The notes under the pieces are model-generated. The model was given only the letters and a program-made list of their open reading frames with translations. It was not told where the DNA came from and made no database searches. Both the position numbers and the translations under genes were made by a program. 64,000 nucleotides of DNA from Planctomycetota bacterium (GTDB lineage Bacteria > Planctomycetota > UBA1135 > UBA2386), in NCBI GenBank assembly GCA_021776805.1, contig JAJFFD010000056.1, forward strand, positions 19,188 through 83,187, written 5' to 3'. Within the stretch, counting starts at the first letter, position 1; each line of letters starts with the position of its first letter. Positions 37,547 to 45,619 of this stretch are shown here, piece by piece.

Positions 37547-38515
37547 ATGTCCCCGCCAAAATATCTCATCGTCTCGCCATGCAGGAATGAAGCTGCATTT
37601 GCCAAGCGCACTTTGGACAGTGTTTGCGCCCAGTCCCTACTCCCGGCGAAGTGGATAATCGTTGACGATGGTTCGACCGATACGACTCCGGGGATCTTGG
37701 CAGACTATGCCTCGCGCTATCCATTCATAGAGGTCATTCGTCGCAAGGATCGCGGCAAGCGAAGTGTGGGCCCGGGCGTTATCGAGGCCTTCTATTCAGG
37801 TTTGGAGGGCATAGACCTTCGGGGCTTCGACTTCCTGTGCAAACTGGACTTGGATCTCGACCTGCCTGAGTCTTACTTCGCGACCCTCATCGACCGAATG
37901 CAAGCTGACCCGCGCCTTGGAACCTGCAGCGGAAAGGCATACTTCATTGGTGCAGGTGGTCAGAAAGTGCGCGAACCGATCGGCGACGATGTTTCAGTGG
38001 GTGCGGCCAAGTTTTATCGCACCAATTGCTTCGTTCAGATTGGAGGCTTTGTCCGCGAAGTCATGTGGGATGGGATCGATTGCCACCGCACGCGCCTGAT
38101 GGGCTGGCGGGCATGCAGCTGGGATGATCCCGAGATCAGGTTCATCCACCTTCGCCCCATGGGATCCAGCCAGAAGGGGGTTTGGCATGGGAGAATGCGA
38201 CATGGCTTTGGCCAGTATTTCATGGGCAGCAGCTTCCTCTTCTTGTGCGCCAGCGCGACGTTCAGGATCTTCAAGCGGCCCTATCTCGTGGGCAGCATCG
38301 CCATGATTTTCGGCTTTGTCATGGCCATGATCAGGCGAACACCCAGGTATCCTGATCTACAGTTTCGACGCTTCCTCCGCAGGTACCAGCGACTCTGCCT
38401 TTTGCATGGCAAGGCGAAGGCGAGAGAGATGACCGAGGAAGCGGAGAAGGATTCTTGGGATCCTGCAATCGATCCCGGACAATCCGGCTTGCCACTCATT
38501 GCTCCCGGCCACTGA
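37547..38515 (+). CDS. family 2 glycosyltransferase
   Basis: A 322-residue GT2 enzyme. The N-terminus (VSPCRNEAAFAKRTLDSV), VDDGSTDTTPGIL (about 41-53) and the metal-binding DLDLDLPE (about 103-110) are clear; a C-terminal hydrophobic segment (VGSIAMIFGFVMAM) suggests membrane association. Likely extends the repeat unit. Its end precedes the acetyltransferase start by 10 bases. Confidence 0.88.
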   Translation: MSPPKYLIVSPCRNEAAFAKRTLDSVCAQSLLPAKWIIVDDGSTDTTPGILADYASRYPFIEVIRRKDRGKRSVGPGVIEAFYSGLEGIDLRGFDFLCKLDLDLDLPESYFATLIDRMQADPRLGTCSGKAYFIGAGGQKVREPIGDDVSVGAAKFYRTNCFVQIGGFVREVMWDGIDCHRTRLMGWRACSWDDPEIRFIHLRPMGSSQKGVWHGRMRHGFGQYFMGSSFLFLCASATFRIFKRPYLVGSIAMIFGFVMAMIRRTPRYPDLQFRRFLRRYQRLCLLHGKAKAREMTEEAEKDSWDPAIDPGQSGLPLIAPGH

Positions 38516-38525
38516 CTCCGAGACC

Positions 38526-39071
38526 ATGATCTCCAGTACTGAACCCGATTGGTCACGAGAAACACTTTCACGGTTTCAGAGAAGCTCAGGCAAACGCCTA
38601 CTAGCCGCCATTCGCCAATACCAGCGATTCCCAGGCCGGTCGCCCTACCACAAGTTTCGGCGTGCGGCTGCCGTCTTGTCCCATCGGCGATGGACTGCAA
38701 TCTGCAGCTCGGATATCCCCCTCAACCTTCAAATCGGCGGCGGCCTGCTGCTGCCGCATCCCTTTGCCATCGTGATCCACCCGAATACCCTGATCGGTCC
38801 AAACTGCTTGATCTTCCAGGGCGTCACGATCGGAACGGTTGGCCACGGTGATCGACAAGCCCCGCGAATTGGCGGGCACGTCGACATTGGCGCCGGCGCC
38901 AAGATACTCGGCAAAGTCGAGATCGGAGAACACTCCAGAATTGGCGCCAACTCAGTCGTACTCAGCGATGTTCCCCCGTACTCACTTGCAGTCGGCATAC
39001 CCGCCAGGATCATTCCTCAGAAATATGCCCCCACCAACGAGGCTCAGGCCAACAAGCCCGGCAATCCATGA
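38526..39071 (+). CDS. serine acetyltransferase-like O-acetyltransferase (left-handed beta-helix)
   Basis: About 181 residues. Hexapeptide repeats of the left-handed beta-helix fold run from ~70 (NLQIGGGLLLPHP, AIVIHPNTLIGPN, LIFQGVTIG, HVDIGAGAKILGKVEIGEHSRIGANSVVL). The His in LLPHP and the order of repeats match serine O-acetyltransferase-like enzymes used for sugar O-acetylation in polysaccharide loci. ATG 38526 begins 11 bases after the glycosyltransferase stop; it overlaps the next gene by 4 bases (ATGA). Confidence 0.85.
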   Translation: MISSTEPDWSRETLSRFQRSSGKRLLAAIRQYQRFPGRSPYHKFRRAAAVLSHRRWTAICSSDIPLNLQIGGGLLLPHPFAIVIHPNTLIGPNCLIFQGVTIGTVGHGDRQAPRIGGHVDIGAGAKILGKVEIGEHSRIGANSVVLSDVPPYSLAVGIPARIIPQKYAPTNEAQANKPGNP

Positions 39072-40279
39072 CTCCCTCTGAGACGCCAGCATGGCTAGAA
39101 CGCTTGCATGCGGAGATCCTCGTCGATCCACCTCTCACGGAGCTCCTGACCGAACAAGATCTCTGGGGAACTCATAAGGGCCCACTCTTTCGTGCATCGA
39201 GCTTCCTTGGGCAACCCAGCTTCTATCCTGTCTATCGGTACCAGGACTACTACTCATACTCAGTCCTTCCTCTCATCCTCAAGAAGGGCGGTCTCGAACT
39301 AAACCCTCGCGTCGCCGCAATGGCCGCATCCGAAGGGTTCCTGTACACGCCGACCAATGAGACCATCGACCAAGACATTGTTCGAGTCGGCGGGCCTGTA
39401 AAAGGCTCGAACTCGCTGCGAGACCCGGAGGAATACGCGACACGCCTATCGAAGGCATTGGTAGCCGACATCCACGCTGCGGAGCAGGCGAATCCTGGAA
39501 CCACTAATGTCATCCTCTGTGGCGGCCGCGACAGCCTGAACCTCCTCCTATTGCCTTGGAAGAATCGCAGTGTCGTGGTCAGCTCGACACCAAACTACGA
39601 ACTCGTAGGACGCTTCATTGTGGATAACCGTCTGGACCTCGAACTCTTGGAACTCGAGGACTTTGAAGATCAGGCGGTCATGCAACACGAGAGCCTGGAG
39701 AACGCCTGCCGAACCGATTTGCAACATGCACGCTGGGGCGCGCATCTCTGCCGTATCGCAGAAGAATACGAACGCAAGGTGATCTTCTGGAAGGGGCAAG
39801 TCGCAGACGCATTCGCGACTCCAAAGTGGATGGTCCTCACAGACCCCCCTGGAGGATGGCCTGCATTCTGGAGAAAGGCCTACAAGCGATTGCATCACCT
39901 GCTGCCTCAACCTGCCCGAGTCGCCATTTCGAGACAGTTACTCGAGCAGCCCTTCAGGCGCACCATTTGGCAACGTTGTGCGATGTGGCAGGGATCCCAC
40001 GTCTCTATGATCCGCGCGATCACCGGCTGCCTCACCCTCTCGGCCTATCACGGCAGAGAGGTCAACCGGGTATTTGCTGAGGTGGACCTCCCAAGAGCGG
40101 TGCCACACGACATCCGTCCCGAAGTGGGGCGACAACTTCATGGCCAGGCACCTGCCTACCCGACCCAAAACCCCTCACCCGCTATTTCGAGCTTCCGTCG
40201 CGGCGCCTGCCTGCCCGCTCGGTTCGTTGAGCTGCTCCAGGGCTACGGCGTCAGGGTGACGGGCCAACCCCGACAATAA
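39068..40279 (+). CDS. asparagine-synthetase-like ATP-pyrophosphatase, no glutaminase domain
   Basis: A 403-residue protein lacking an N-terminal Cys glutaminase. The P-loop of the N-type ATP pyrophosphatase is seen at VILCGGRDSLN (148-158; canonical SGGxDS), and later RWGAHLCRIAEEYE and KVIFWKGQVADAFAT fit the AsnB synthetase core (GQGGDE region replaced by KGQVADAF). It would adenylate a carboxylate and receive ammonia or an amine, but the substrate is unknown. In a polysaccharide locus it may form an amide on a uronic acid or a sugar. ATG overlaps the acetyltransferase stop. Confidence 0.6.
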   Translation: MTPSETPAWLERLHAEILVDPPLTELLTEQDLWGTHKGPLFRASSFLGQPSFYPVYRYQDYYSYSVLPLILKKGGLELNPRVAAMAASEGFLYTPTNETIDQDIVRVGGPVKGSNSLRDPEEYATRLSKALVADIHAAEQANPGTTNVILCGGRDSLNLLLLPWKNRSVVVSSTPNYELVGRFIVDNRLDLELLELEDFEDQAVMQHESLENACRTDLQHARWGAHLCRIAEEYERKVIFWKGQVADAFATPKWMVLTDPPGGWPAFWRKAYKRLHHLLPQPARVAISRQLLEQPFRRTIWQRCAMWQGSHVSMIRAITGCLTLSAYHGREVNRVFAEVDLPRAVPHDIRPEVGRQLHGQAPAYPTQNPSPAISSFRRGACLPARFVELLQGYGVRVTGQPRQ

Positions 40280-40317
40280 GTAGAGGTCCATGCGGCCACT
40301 GAGTAGTCGCAGCCAAG

Positions 40318-42438
40318 CTATCTCTCGAATGCGCCTACGGCGGTTCCCCTGCCATCCCAGGGCCGCAGATTCCCCGCGAAGTCATCGAGAACCGGCAGAC
40401 TGACACCAGCCCCAATAGCGGGTGAATTCGCCTGCAGCCGAAAGTCTCCGCCCCCCGGATTCATGAATCTCGGATCTACGGCGGCCATGTTGCCAGCCGT
40501 ATCGGCAGCAGAGCCGCCAGCCATCACCGAAGAATTCTGCGCTCTGGGCGCCCATACCAGATTGTTCTTCACAACCGCCGGCCCATTCACATGCCCATAC
40601 ACCTCCGCCATGTAGGCGTTGGACCTAGAGACGGAGTTATGCAAGGTGTTGTGGTAGATTTCGATGCCGCTTGGCGCTGGCTCAATTCCATACTTTGAGA
40701 CCCAAACACATCGGAATGAGTAGCCGGAATTGCCCCTATCCAGGAAGACATTGTTGCGAATCGTCGCATCCTGGCAGTTGAGGCGAATTGCCTGAGAAGC
40801 GACTCCCTCAGCCACAATGGTGTTGCGCTCTACCAAGATCTCCCGCAGCTCCTCGTTGCTGGCGTCGTCTCTTGGGCCGATCACGATGATCCACCCTGTG
40901 GATGCCCTGACGTCGTTTCTCCGGATGACAATCCTCTGGGAGTACCGCCCATAGCGCGCCTTCTCCTGATGCGCGTGCAGCTTCAGAGCGAGCCGAGTAG
41001 TTCCTGGGTAGTACAACTCGTTGCCATCGATAACACAGCGATCCGCATAGGTGACTCGAACAAGGTGGCTGACTTCACAGCGCTCAACCCGGTTTCCAAG
41101 CACAGCAAGCTGATGACCGGAAATGTAGTAGCCATTGATCCGGGGCCTTGATGTGAAGCAGTCAGCGATGGTGTTCTCGCTATGTGGATCACTGCCAAAG
41201 AACTTGATCACATCTTGCGAAATGAGGACAGGGACCCTGAAACCAGTGGACTTCAATCGCAGCAACAGACTCTTCACAAGTCGCCGGTCCGCGTTGAAGA
41301 CGTGTTCGACAGTTCTGGAGGGATCCTCGAACTGTAAATCCATGATCCGAAACCCGGAACCCTGCACATTGAGCGGCCCAGTCCCATTGCAAATCACAAG
41401 CGGATTGTTCGAGTAGATCCCCCGAGCATCCTTACCCACTCCCGGACCAAAGGCTCCAATGATCCCATCGCCCTCACCCTTGATGTAGATCCCAGAGCTC
41501 GTGAACCTATCTCCTCGACGAAACAGCAAGCGACGTCCACTTGCATAGTGCCCCAAGGCTGAGTCGAAGGAGGAAGTCGTAACCAGGCGAGCACCCGCCG
41601 GAGCGCCTGCAAATCCTGAAGTATTGGAAAAGCAGATGGTCTTGGTTCCCGAGAACACTTCATCTGGATCCTGGACCAAGATCTCGACAAGCGCACGCTG
41701 ACTGGCCCCATCACCTGCGGCCACGTCCATTCGCACCCGATAGAGTCCCGGGCTCTCGAACACATGGGCAGCAAGCGGCCCTGATGAGCTTGGCCTCTTC
41801 GAGCCAGGATCACCAAAGTCCCAGTGGTAAGTCAGATGGTGGAATGCATCCGGCTCCTGTTCGCTCACCGTCCCGGTGGCGTCGAAGAAGACCGAAAGCG
41901 GCGCTACCCCGGCTTTCCGACTCACCGCAAGCGCTGGTGACAGTCCGTTCCACTCGAGCGGATCCCAGCCAAGCCTCGCCTTGATGGCGCGAGTGGTGAC
42001 CGTCTCACCAGTATCGAAGCTGACCGCTGCCTGGATAAATGTCTCCATCCCCAGCAGGGAAGCATCGGCGGGGATAGCCCAGCTAAAGAATGCAGCAGGC
42101 GAGCTTCGAACCGCATGCCCCCCTGGGCCGACACTCAGGAAGCAGCCCGGCATACCCGCGAAGGCGAGATCCAGTGGCAGCTTCAGGTTGGACCAGGTCT
42201 GTGCCTGCGGACCCCAGAAGAGGGAGATCCTATCCACAGGGCTCGGCGACGCGGCGCTACCGAATACATCGAACTCGAGAGCCTGACCCAGGTAGGGCTG
42301 AGACCTTGATCGGATCTCAGCGCTCGCGCCGGAAGCAGCAGAACAGGCCGTTCCAAAGAGCTCCACGCTCCCGAAGGGGCTGGAGCCGGATGGCTGCTGA
42401 GGGGCGAGAAGGAGGATCGCACCGAGGATTAGATTCAT
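40318..42438 (-). CDS. secreted PKD and parallel beta-helix protein
   Basis: A 706-residue exported protein: signal peptide (MNLILGAILLLAPQQ), a ~120-residue domain also found in the 51892 protein (SQPYLGQALEFDVFG, LKLPLDLAFAGMPGC), a PKD domain around 190-260 (YHWDFGDPGSKRPSSSGPLA), then a right-handed parallel beta-helix (about 290-650) with repeated rungs, for example VERCEVSHLVRVTYADRCVI. It closes with a short choice-of-anchor-like segment (LDDFAGNLRPWDGRGTAVG). The helix resembles polysaccharide lyases or epimerases, but catalytic residues cannot be assigned. ATG 42438 was chosen because the signal peptide begins there. Confidence 0.8.
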   Translation of the reverse strand: MNLILGAILLLAPQQPSGSSPFGSVELFGTACSAASGASAEIRSRSQPYLGQALEFDVFGSAASPSPVDRISLFWGPQAQTWSNLKLPLDLAFAGMPGCFLSVGPGGHAVRSSPAAFFSWAIPADASLLGMETFIQAAVSFDTGETVTTRAIKARLGWDPLEWNGLSPALAVSRKAGVAPLSVFFDATGTVSEQEPDAFHHLTYHWDFGDPGSKRPSSSGPLAAHVFESPGLYRVRMDVAAGDGASQRALVEILVQDPDEVFSGTKTICFSNTSGFAGAPAGARLVTTSSFDSALGHYASGRRLLFRRGDRFTSSGIYIKGEGDGIIGAFGPGVGKDARGIYSNNPLVICNGTGPLNVQGSGFRIMDLQFEDPSRTVEHVFNADRRLVKSLLLRLKSTGFRVPVLISQDVIKFFGSDPHSENTIADCFTSRPRINGYYISGHQLAVLGNRVERCEVSHLVRVTYADRCVIDGNELYYPGTTRLALKLHAHQEKARYGRYSQRIVIRRNDVRASTGWIIVIGPRDDASNEELREILVERNTIVAEGVASQAIRLNCQDATIRNNVFLDRGNSGYSFRCVWVSKYGIEPAPSGIEIYHNTLHNSVSRSNAYMAEVYGHVNGPAVVKNNLVWAPRAQNSSVMAGGSAADTAGNMAAVDPRFMNPGGGDFRLQANSPAIGAGVSLPVLDDFAGNLRPWDGRGTAVGAFER

Positions 42439-42762
42439 GTGACGCCGGGGGAATACACTGACCGCTGGTGACCTTGAGCAATCCACGTCGGATTGACCTG
42501 ATTCCGAGGTCCGGGGGAGACCTTGGCCCTGCCGCCACCTACGCCAACCTCCCGCAGACTGGGTTGGCTTTCTGCCGGGCTTCTTGCTGATCTAGCGATC
42601 TCAGGCAAGAACAGGGGATACTCCTGATGTCCGAAATCGGCCACTGCGGAGACCCGCGACACTGGCCCGCCATACCATCAGGGCAATCGGAACGGTGAAA
42701 CCGGATCTGCGATCAGAAAAAAGTTCCGACCCCAAGAATCCGGATTCAACCGCTAGGAGTGA
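42439..42762. other. intergenic region between the two beta-helix genes
   Basis: 324 bases, no convincing gene. On the minus strand the 12-bp palindrome GAATCCGGATTC (42736-42747) lies 16 bases after the upstream stop and is followed by a T6 run (42717-42722), a possible weak terminator for the 42763 gene. The left part should hold the promoter of the 42438 gene; no clear box was found. Confidence 0.45.
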
Positions 42763-45063
42763 CTAGTTCCTCTCGTGTGCACCGACATCGGGTGGCTTGA
42801 CTGTGGTTCGCCGTTGCTTCCCCGCATAGTCATCCAAGACTGGTGCTGCAAGACCTGCGGAGAGGGCAGGCGATCCGAGCTGGAGGGTGAAAACCATCCC
42901 TCCCGGATTCGTGAACATGGGATTCACGTTATCGAGGTTGCCCACCTCACTGAACTGAGCTGAACCAACCACCGTTTTGACATTCGCGGTTGCAGGGTTC
43001 CAAGCCAAGTTGTTCTTCACGATTGCTGGTCCGCCGACGTGGGTGAGCACCTCCGCGACGTAGGCGTTGGAACGTGTTGCGAGGCCGTAGTAGGTGTTGT
43101 GATATATCTCGATTCCGCTCGGTGCAGGCTCCGGACCATACTTGCCGACGAACACGCAGCGGAATGAGTAGTTGGTAGTCCCATTGTCAAAGAACACGTT
43201 GTTGCGAACTGTGACATCCTGACAATTGAGCCGAATCGCCTGGGTTGCGTCACCCTCTGCAGTAATCAGGTTCCGCTCAATAATCACGTCACGTAGCTCT
43301 TCGTTGCTCGCGTTGTCCTTGGGACCAACCACCACTATCCATCCAGTGGTTGCCTTCATGTGGTTGTTTCGCACAACGATGCGCTGCGCATACTGGCCAT
43401 GCTTGGCCTTGTCCTGGTGGGCATGCAGCTTCAAGGCCAAACGTGTGCCCCCTGGGTAGAAGAGCTCATTGCCATCGATAACACAGCGATCAGTGTAGGT
43501 CACGCGAACCAGATGGCTGATCCCGCAGCGCTCGACGCGATTGCCCAGGAATGCAAGTTGGTGGCCAGAAATGTAGAAGCCATTGATCCGAGGTTGATCG
43601 ATGTGGCAATCCGCGATGGTGTTCTCGCTGTGTGGATCGAGCCCGAAGTTCCTAGTCACGTCGTAGGAGATCAAGAACGGCACTCTGAAGCCGGTTGATT
43701 TCAACCTGAGCAGAAGGCTGCCTAACAATCTATTATCGGCATTGAATACATGATCCGTCGCTCCCGATGGATCCTCAAACTGCAAGTCCATGATGCGGAA
43801 GTCAGAACCACGGATGTTCAAAGGGCCGGAGCCGCTGCAAACCACCCGAGGATTGTTGGTGAAGATCCCCCGTTGATCGGGATTCGCCCCCTGCCCAAAC
43901 GCACCGATGATGCCTGCACCGCTCGCATTGAGACCTCTCCCGGAGCTAGTGAAGCTGTCGCCCCTGCGAAAGAGTAACCTGCGACCTACAGCGTAGCTTC
44001 CCAGAGCATTATCAAACGAGGTCTGAGTGATCTGCTGAGCGCCGGCCGGTGCGCCCGTGAAGTTGCCGCTACTGGAGAAGCAGATTGTGTTGGCACCCGC
44101 AAAGACGACGTTGGGATCGTCCACGACGATTGTCACGGTCTTCGTGCCAAGACTTCCATCAGGCTCGATCACCGTCAGCTGAACGTTGAATGTGCCCGGG
44201 GACTCGAAGACATGGGCTGCGAGCGGCCCGGAAGAAGTTGGCCGACTCGAGCCTGCATCACCAAAATCCCAGCTATAAGCAAGATCCCTGAACGCGTGCG
44301 GTGCCATTGGATCGGCGGTGATGGTCGCACTGGCATCGAAGAAGACTGCCAAGGGTGCGACACCAGAAGTCCTGTTTGCCACCAGAGAGAGGCCTGGCTG
44401 CGAAGGATCCGTTGACATCACAGCCAACGTGAGCGGGCTCGTTGCCTGGACGCCCAGACTGTCCTGTACACGCGCTGTAAATGAGTACGTGCCTACTTGC
44501 GTGGGTATCCCGGAGATCGCGCCGGTACCAGCATTGAGTGATATCCCAGGCGGGAGAGCTCCAGAAGAGACTTCAAAGATGTAAGGGGCAGTGCCACCAG
44601 AGGTGGAGAGGCTGGCCGAGTAGGCGGAGTTCTCAGTTGCCGCTGGCAAACTCGAGGTCCAAAGATTCAGAGGGTTGCCACTGGATGAGGCGAGCGCAAC
44701 CAAAAGGCTGAAGCTCTGAACCTGGGAGCGCACCGGAACACCTGAATCGCTGACCGTGATCGTGAAATTGAAGAGTCCACCCACAGAGGGAGTCCCGGAC
44801 AAGCGAGCACCGCTAAGACTCATCCCAGGAGGAATCTGCCCGGAGGTGAGGTTGAAGTTCCAGGGCGCGGTCCCGCCACTGACCAATAGGTCAAAGGAGT
44901 AGGCCAGAGACTCCTCTGCATCAGGAAGAATGGTGGTCTGAAAGCGAGGTCCCGCTGTCAGCCCAAGACTCTCCTCACCGCCACTGGAGCATGCTAGAAC
45001 TGGCAGGAGTGCCATGGATGTGAGTAGAAGCAAGGCTCTGGGTCTCCAATGAGTTCCCCTCAT
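42763..45063 (-). CDS. lipoprotein with two He_PIG-like, a PKD and a beta-helix domain
   Basis: A 766-residue predicted lipoprotein: signal peptide and lipobox LLPVLAC (Cys about 25), two putative-Ig (He_PIG-like) domains with the pattern LPPGISLNAGTGAISGIP and IPPGMSLSGARLSGTP, a PKD domain (YSWDFGDAGSSRPTSSGP) and a right-handed beta-helix, then a short LDDYAGKQRRTTVKPPDVG tail. The helix is closely similar to the 40318 protein, but the N-terminal modules differ. GGAG lies 10 bases before ATG 45063; the frame continues upstream to 45267 without family features. Confidence 0.82.
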   Translation of the reverse strand: MRGTHWRPRALLLLTSMALLPVLACSSGGEESLGLTAGPRFQTTILPDAEESLAYSFDLLVSGGTAPWNFNLTSGQIPPGMSLSGARLSGTPSVGGLFNFTITVSDSGVPVRSQVQSFSLLVALASSSGNPLNLWTSSLPAATENSAYSASLSTSGGTAPYIFEVSSGALPPGISLNAGTGAISGIPTQVGTYSFTARVQDSLGVQATSPLTLAVMSTDPSQPGLSLVANRTSGVAPLAVFFDASATITADPMAPHAFRDLAYSWDFGDAGSSRPTSSGPLAAHVFESPGTFNVQLTVIEPDGSLGTKTVTIVVDDPNVVFAGANTICFSSSGNFTGAPAGAQQITQTSFDNALGSYAVGRRLLFRRGDSFTSSGRGLNASGAGIIGAFGQGANPDQRGIFTNNPRVVCSGSGPLNIRGSDFRIMDLQFEDPSGATDHVFNADNRLLGSLLLRLKSTGFRVPFLISYDVTRNFGLDPHSENTIADCHIDQPRINGFYISGHQLAFLGNRVERCGISHLVRVTYTDRCVIDGNELFYPGGTRLALKLHAHQDKAKHGQYAQRIVVRNNHMKATTGWIVVVGPKDNASNEELRDVIIERNLITAEGDATQAIRLNCQDVTVRNNVFFDNGTTNYSFRCVFVGKYGPEPAPSGIEIYHNTYYGLATRSNAYVAEVLTHVGGPAIVKNNLAWNPATANVKTVVGSAQFSEVGNLDNVNPMFTNPGGMVFTLQLGSPALSAGLAAPVLDDYAGKQRRTTVKPPDVGAHERN

Positions 45064-45619
45064 TGTGAACATGCTCCAGAGACGCTTCAAGGGCCGCAGA
45101 TGACTCAACAGACCTGACGTCATCGCCTCAGTGGAGCGCGCCTGTGGCGCCTGATGAATCCCACAGCACCGCACTTTGCTACCAACGGATGAAATCCTGC
45201 TATGACTCTCGCTCATGCTATCGACCGCGTTCATGTCTTGGACAATCCCCTGTCCCGGTGTCGGCATCCTTATCGAAATGGGCTCCCGAGTAGCTAAAGA
45301 GAGGACAGATCATCCCAGAGAAAGAGCTATGCCCCGTCCAATTGACGAACTGTTGGGCTTGAGGTTGTCTCCCATACCAAGAGGATCGCAGCACTGTCCC
45401 GCTTCGATCCTGCGCGACTCTCGAGCCAGGATGAGCTGGACCAAAATGAGAATCCCTAAGGTAGCCGACCGTGGAGAGTGTTCCGGGAAACTTTCAATCT
45501 GACCCTCAACTTGGCCTGCGCAGGCACTTATACCAAGGGGCGCAAGTCAGAAACTCAGAGGGCAATCCGGGGCTTCTTGGGTCATCGCAAAGTCCGCTGG
45601 CCGCGGGCCCCCGAGGAAA
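45064..45619. other. intergenic region between beta-helix lipoprotein and Wzc-like gene
   Basis: 556 bases without a supported gene on either strand; short frames here lack ribosome sites and family patterns. It holds the end of the Wzc-like transcript and the promoter of the lipoprotein. GCCTGCGCAGGC (45514-45525) is a perfect 12-bp palindrome about 95 bases downstream of the Wzc-like stop; no T-run follows, so it is not a standard terminator. Confidence 0.5.
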
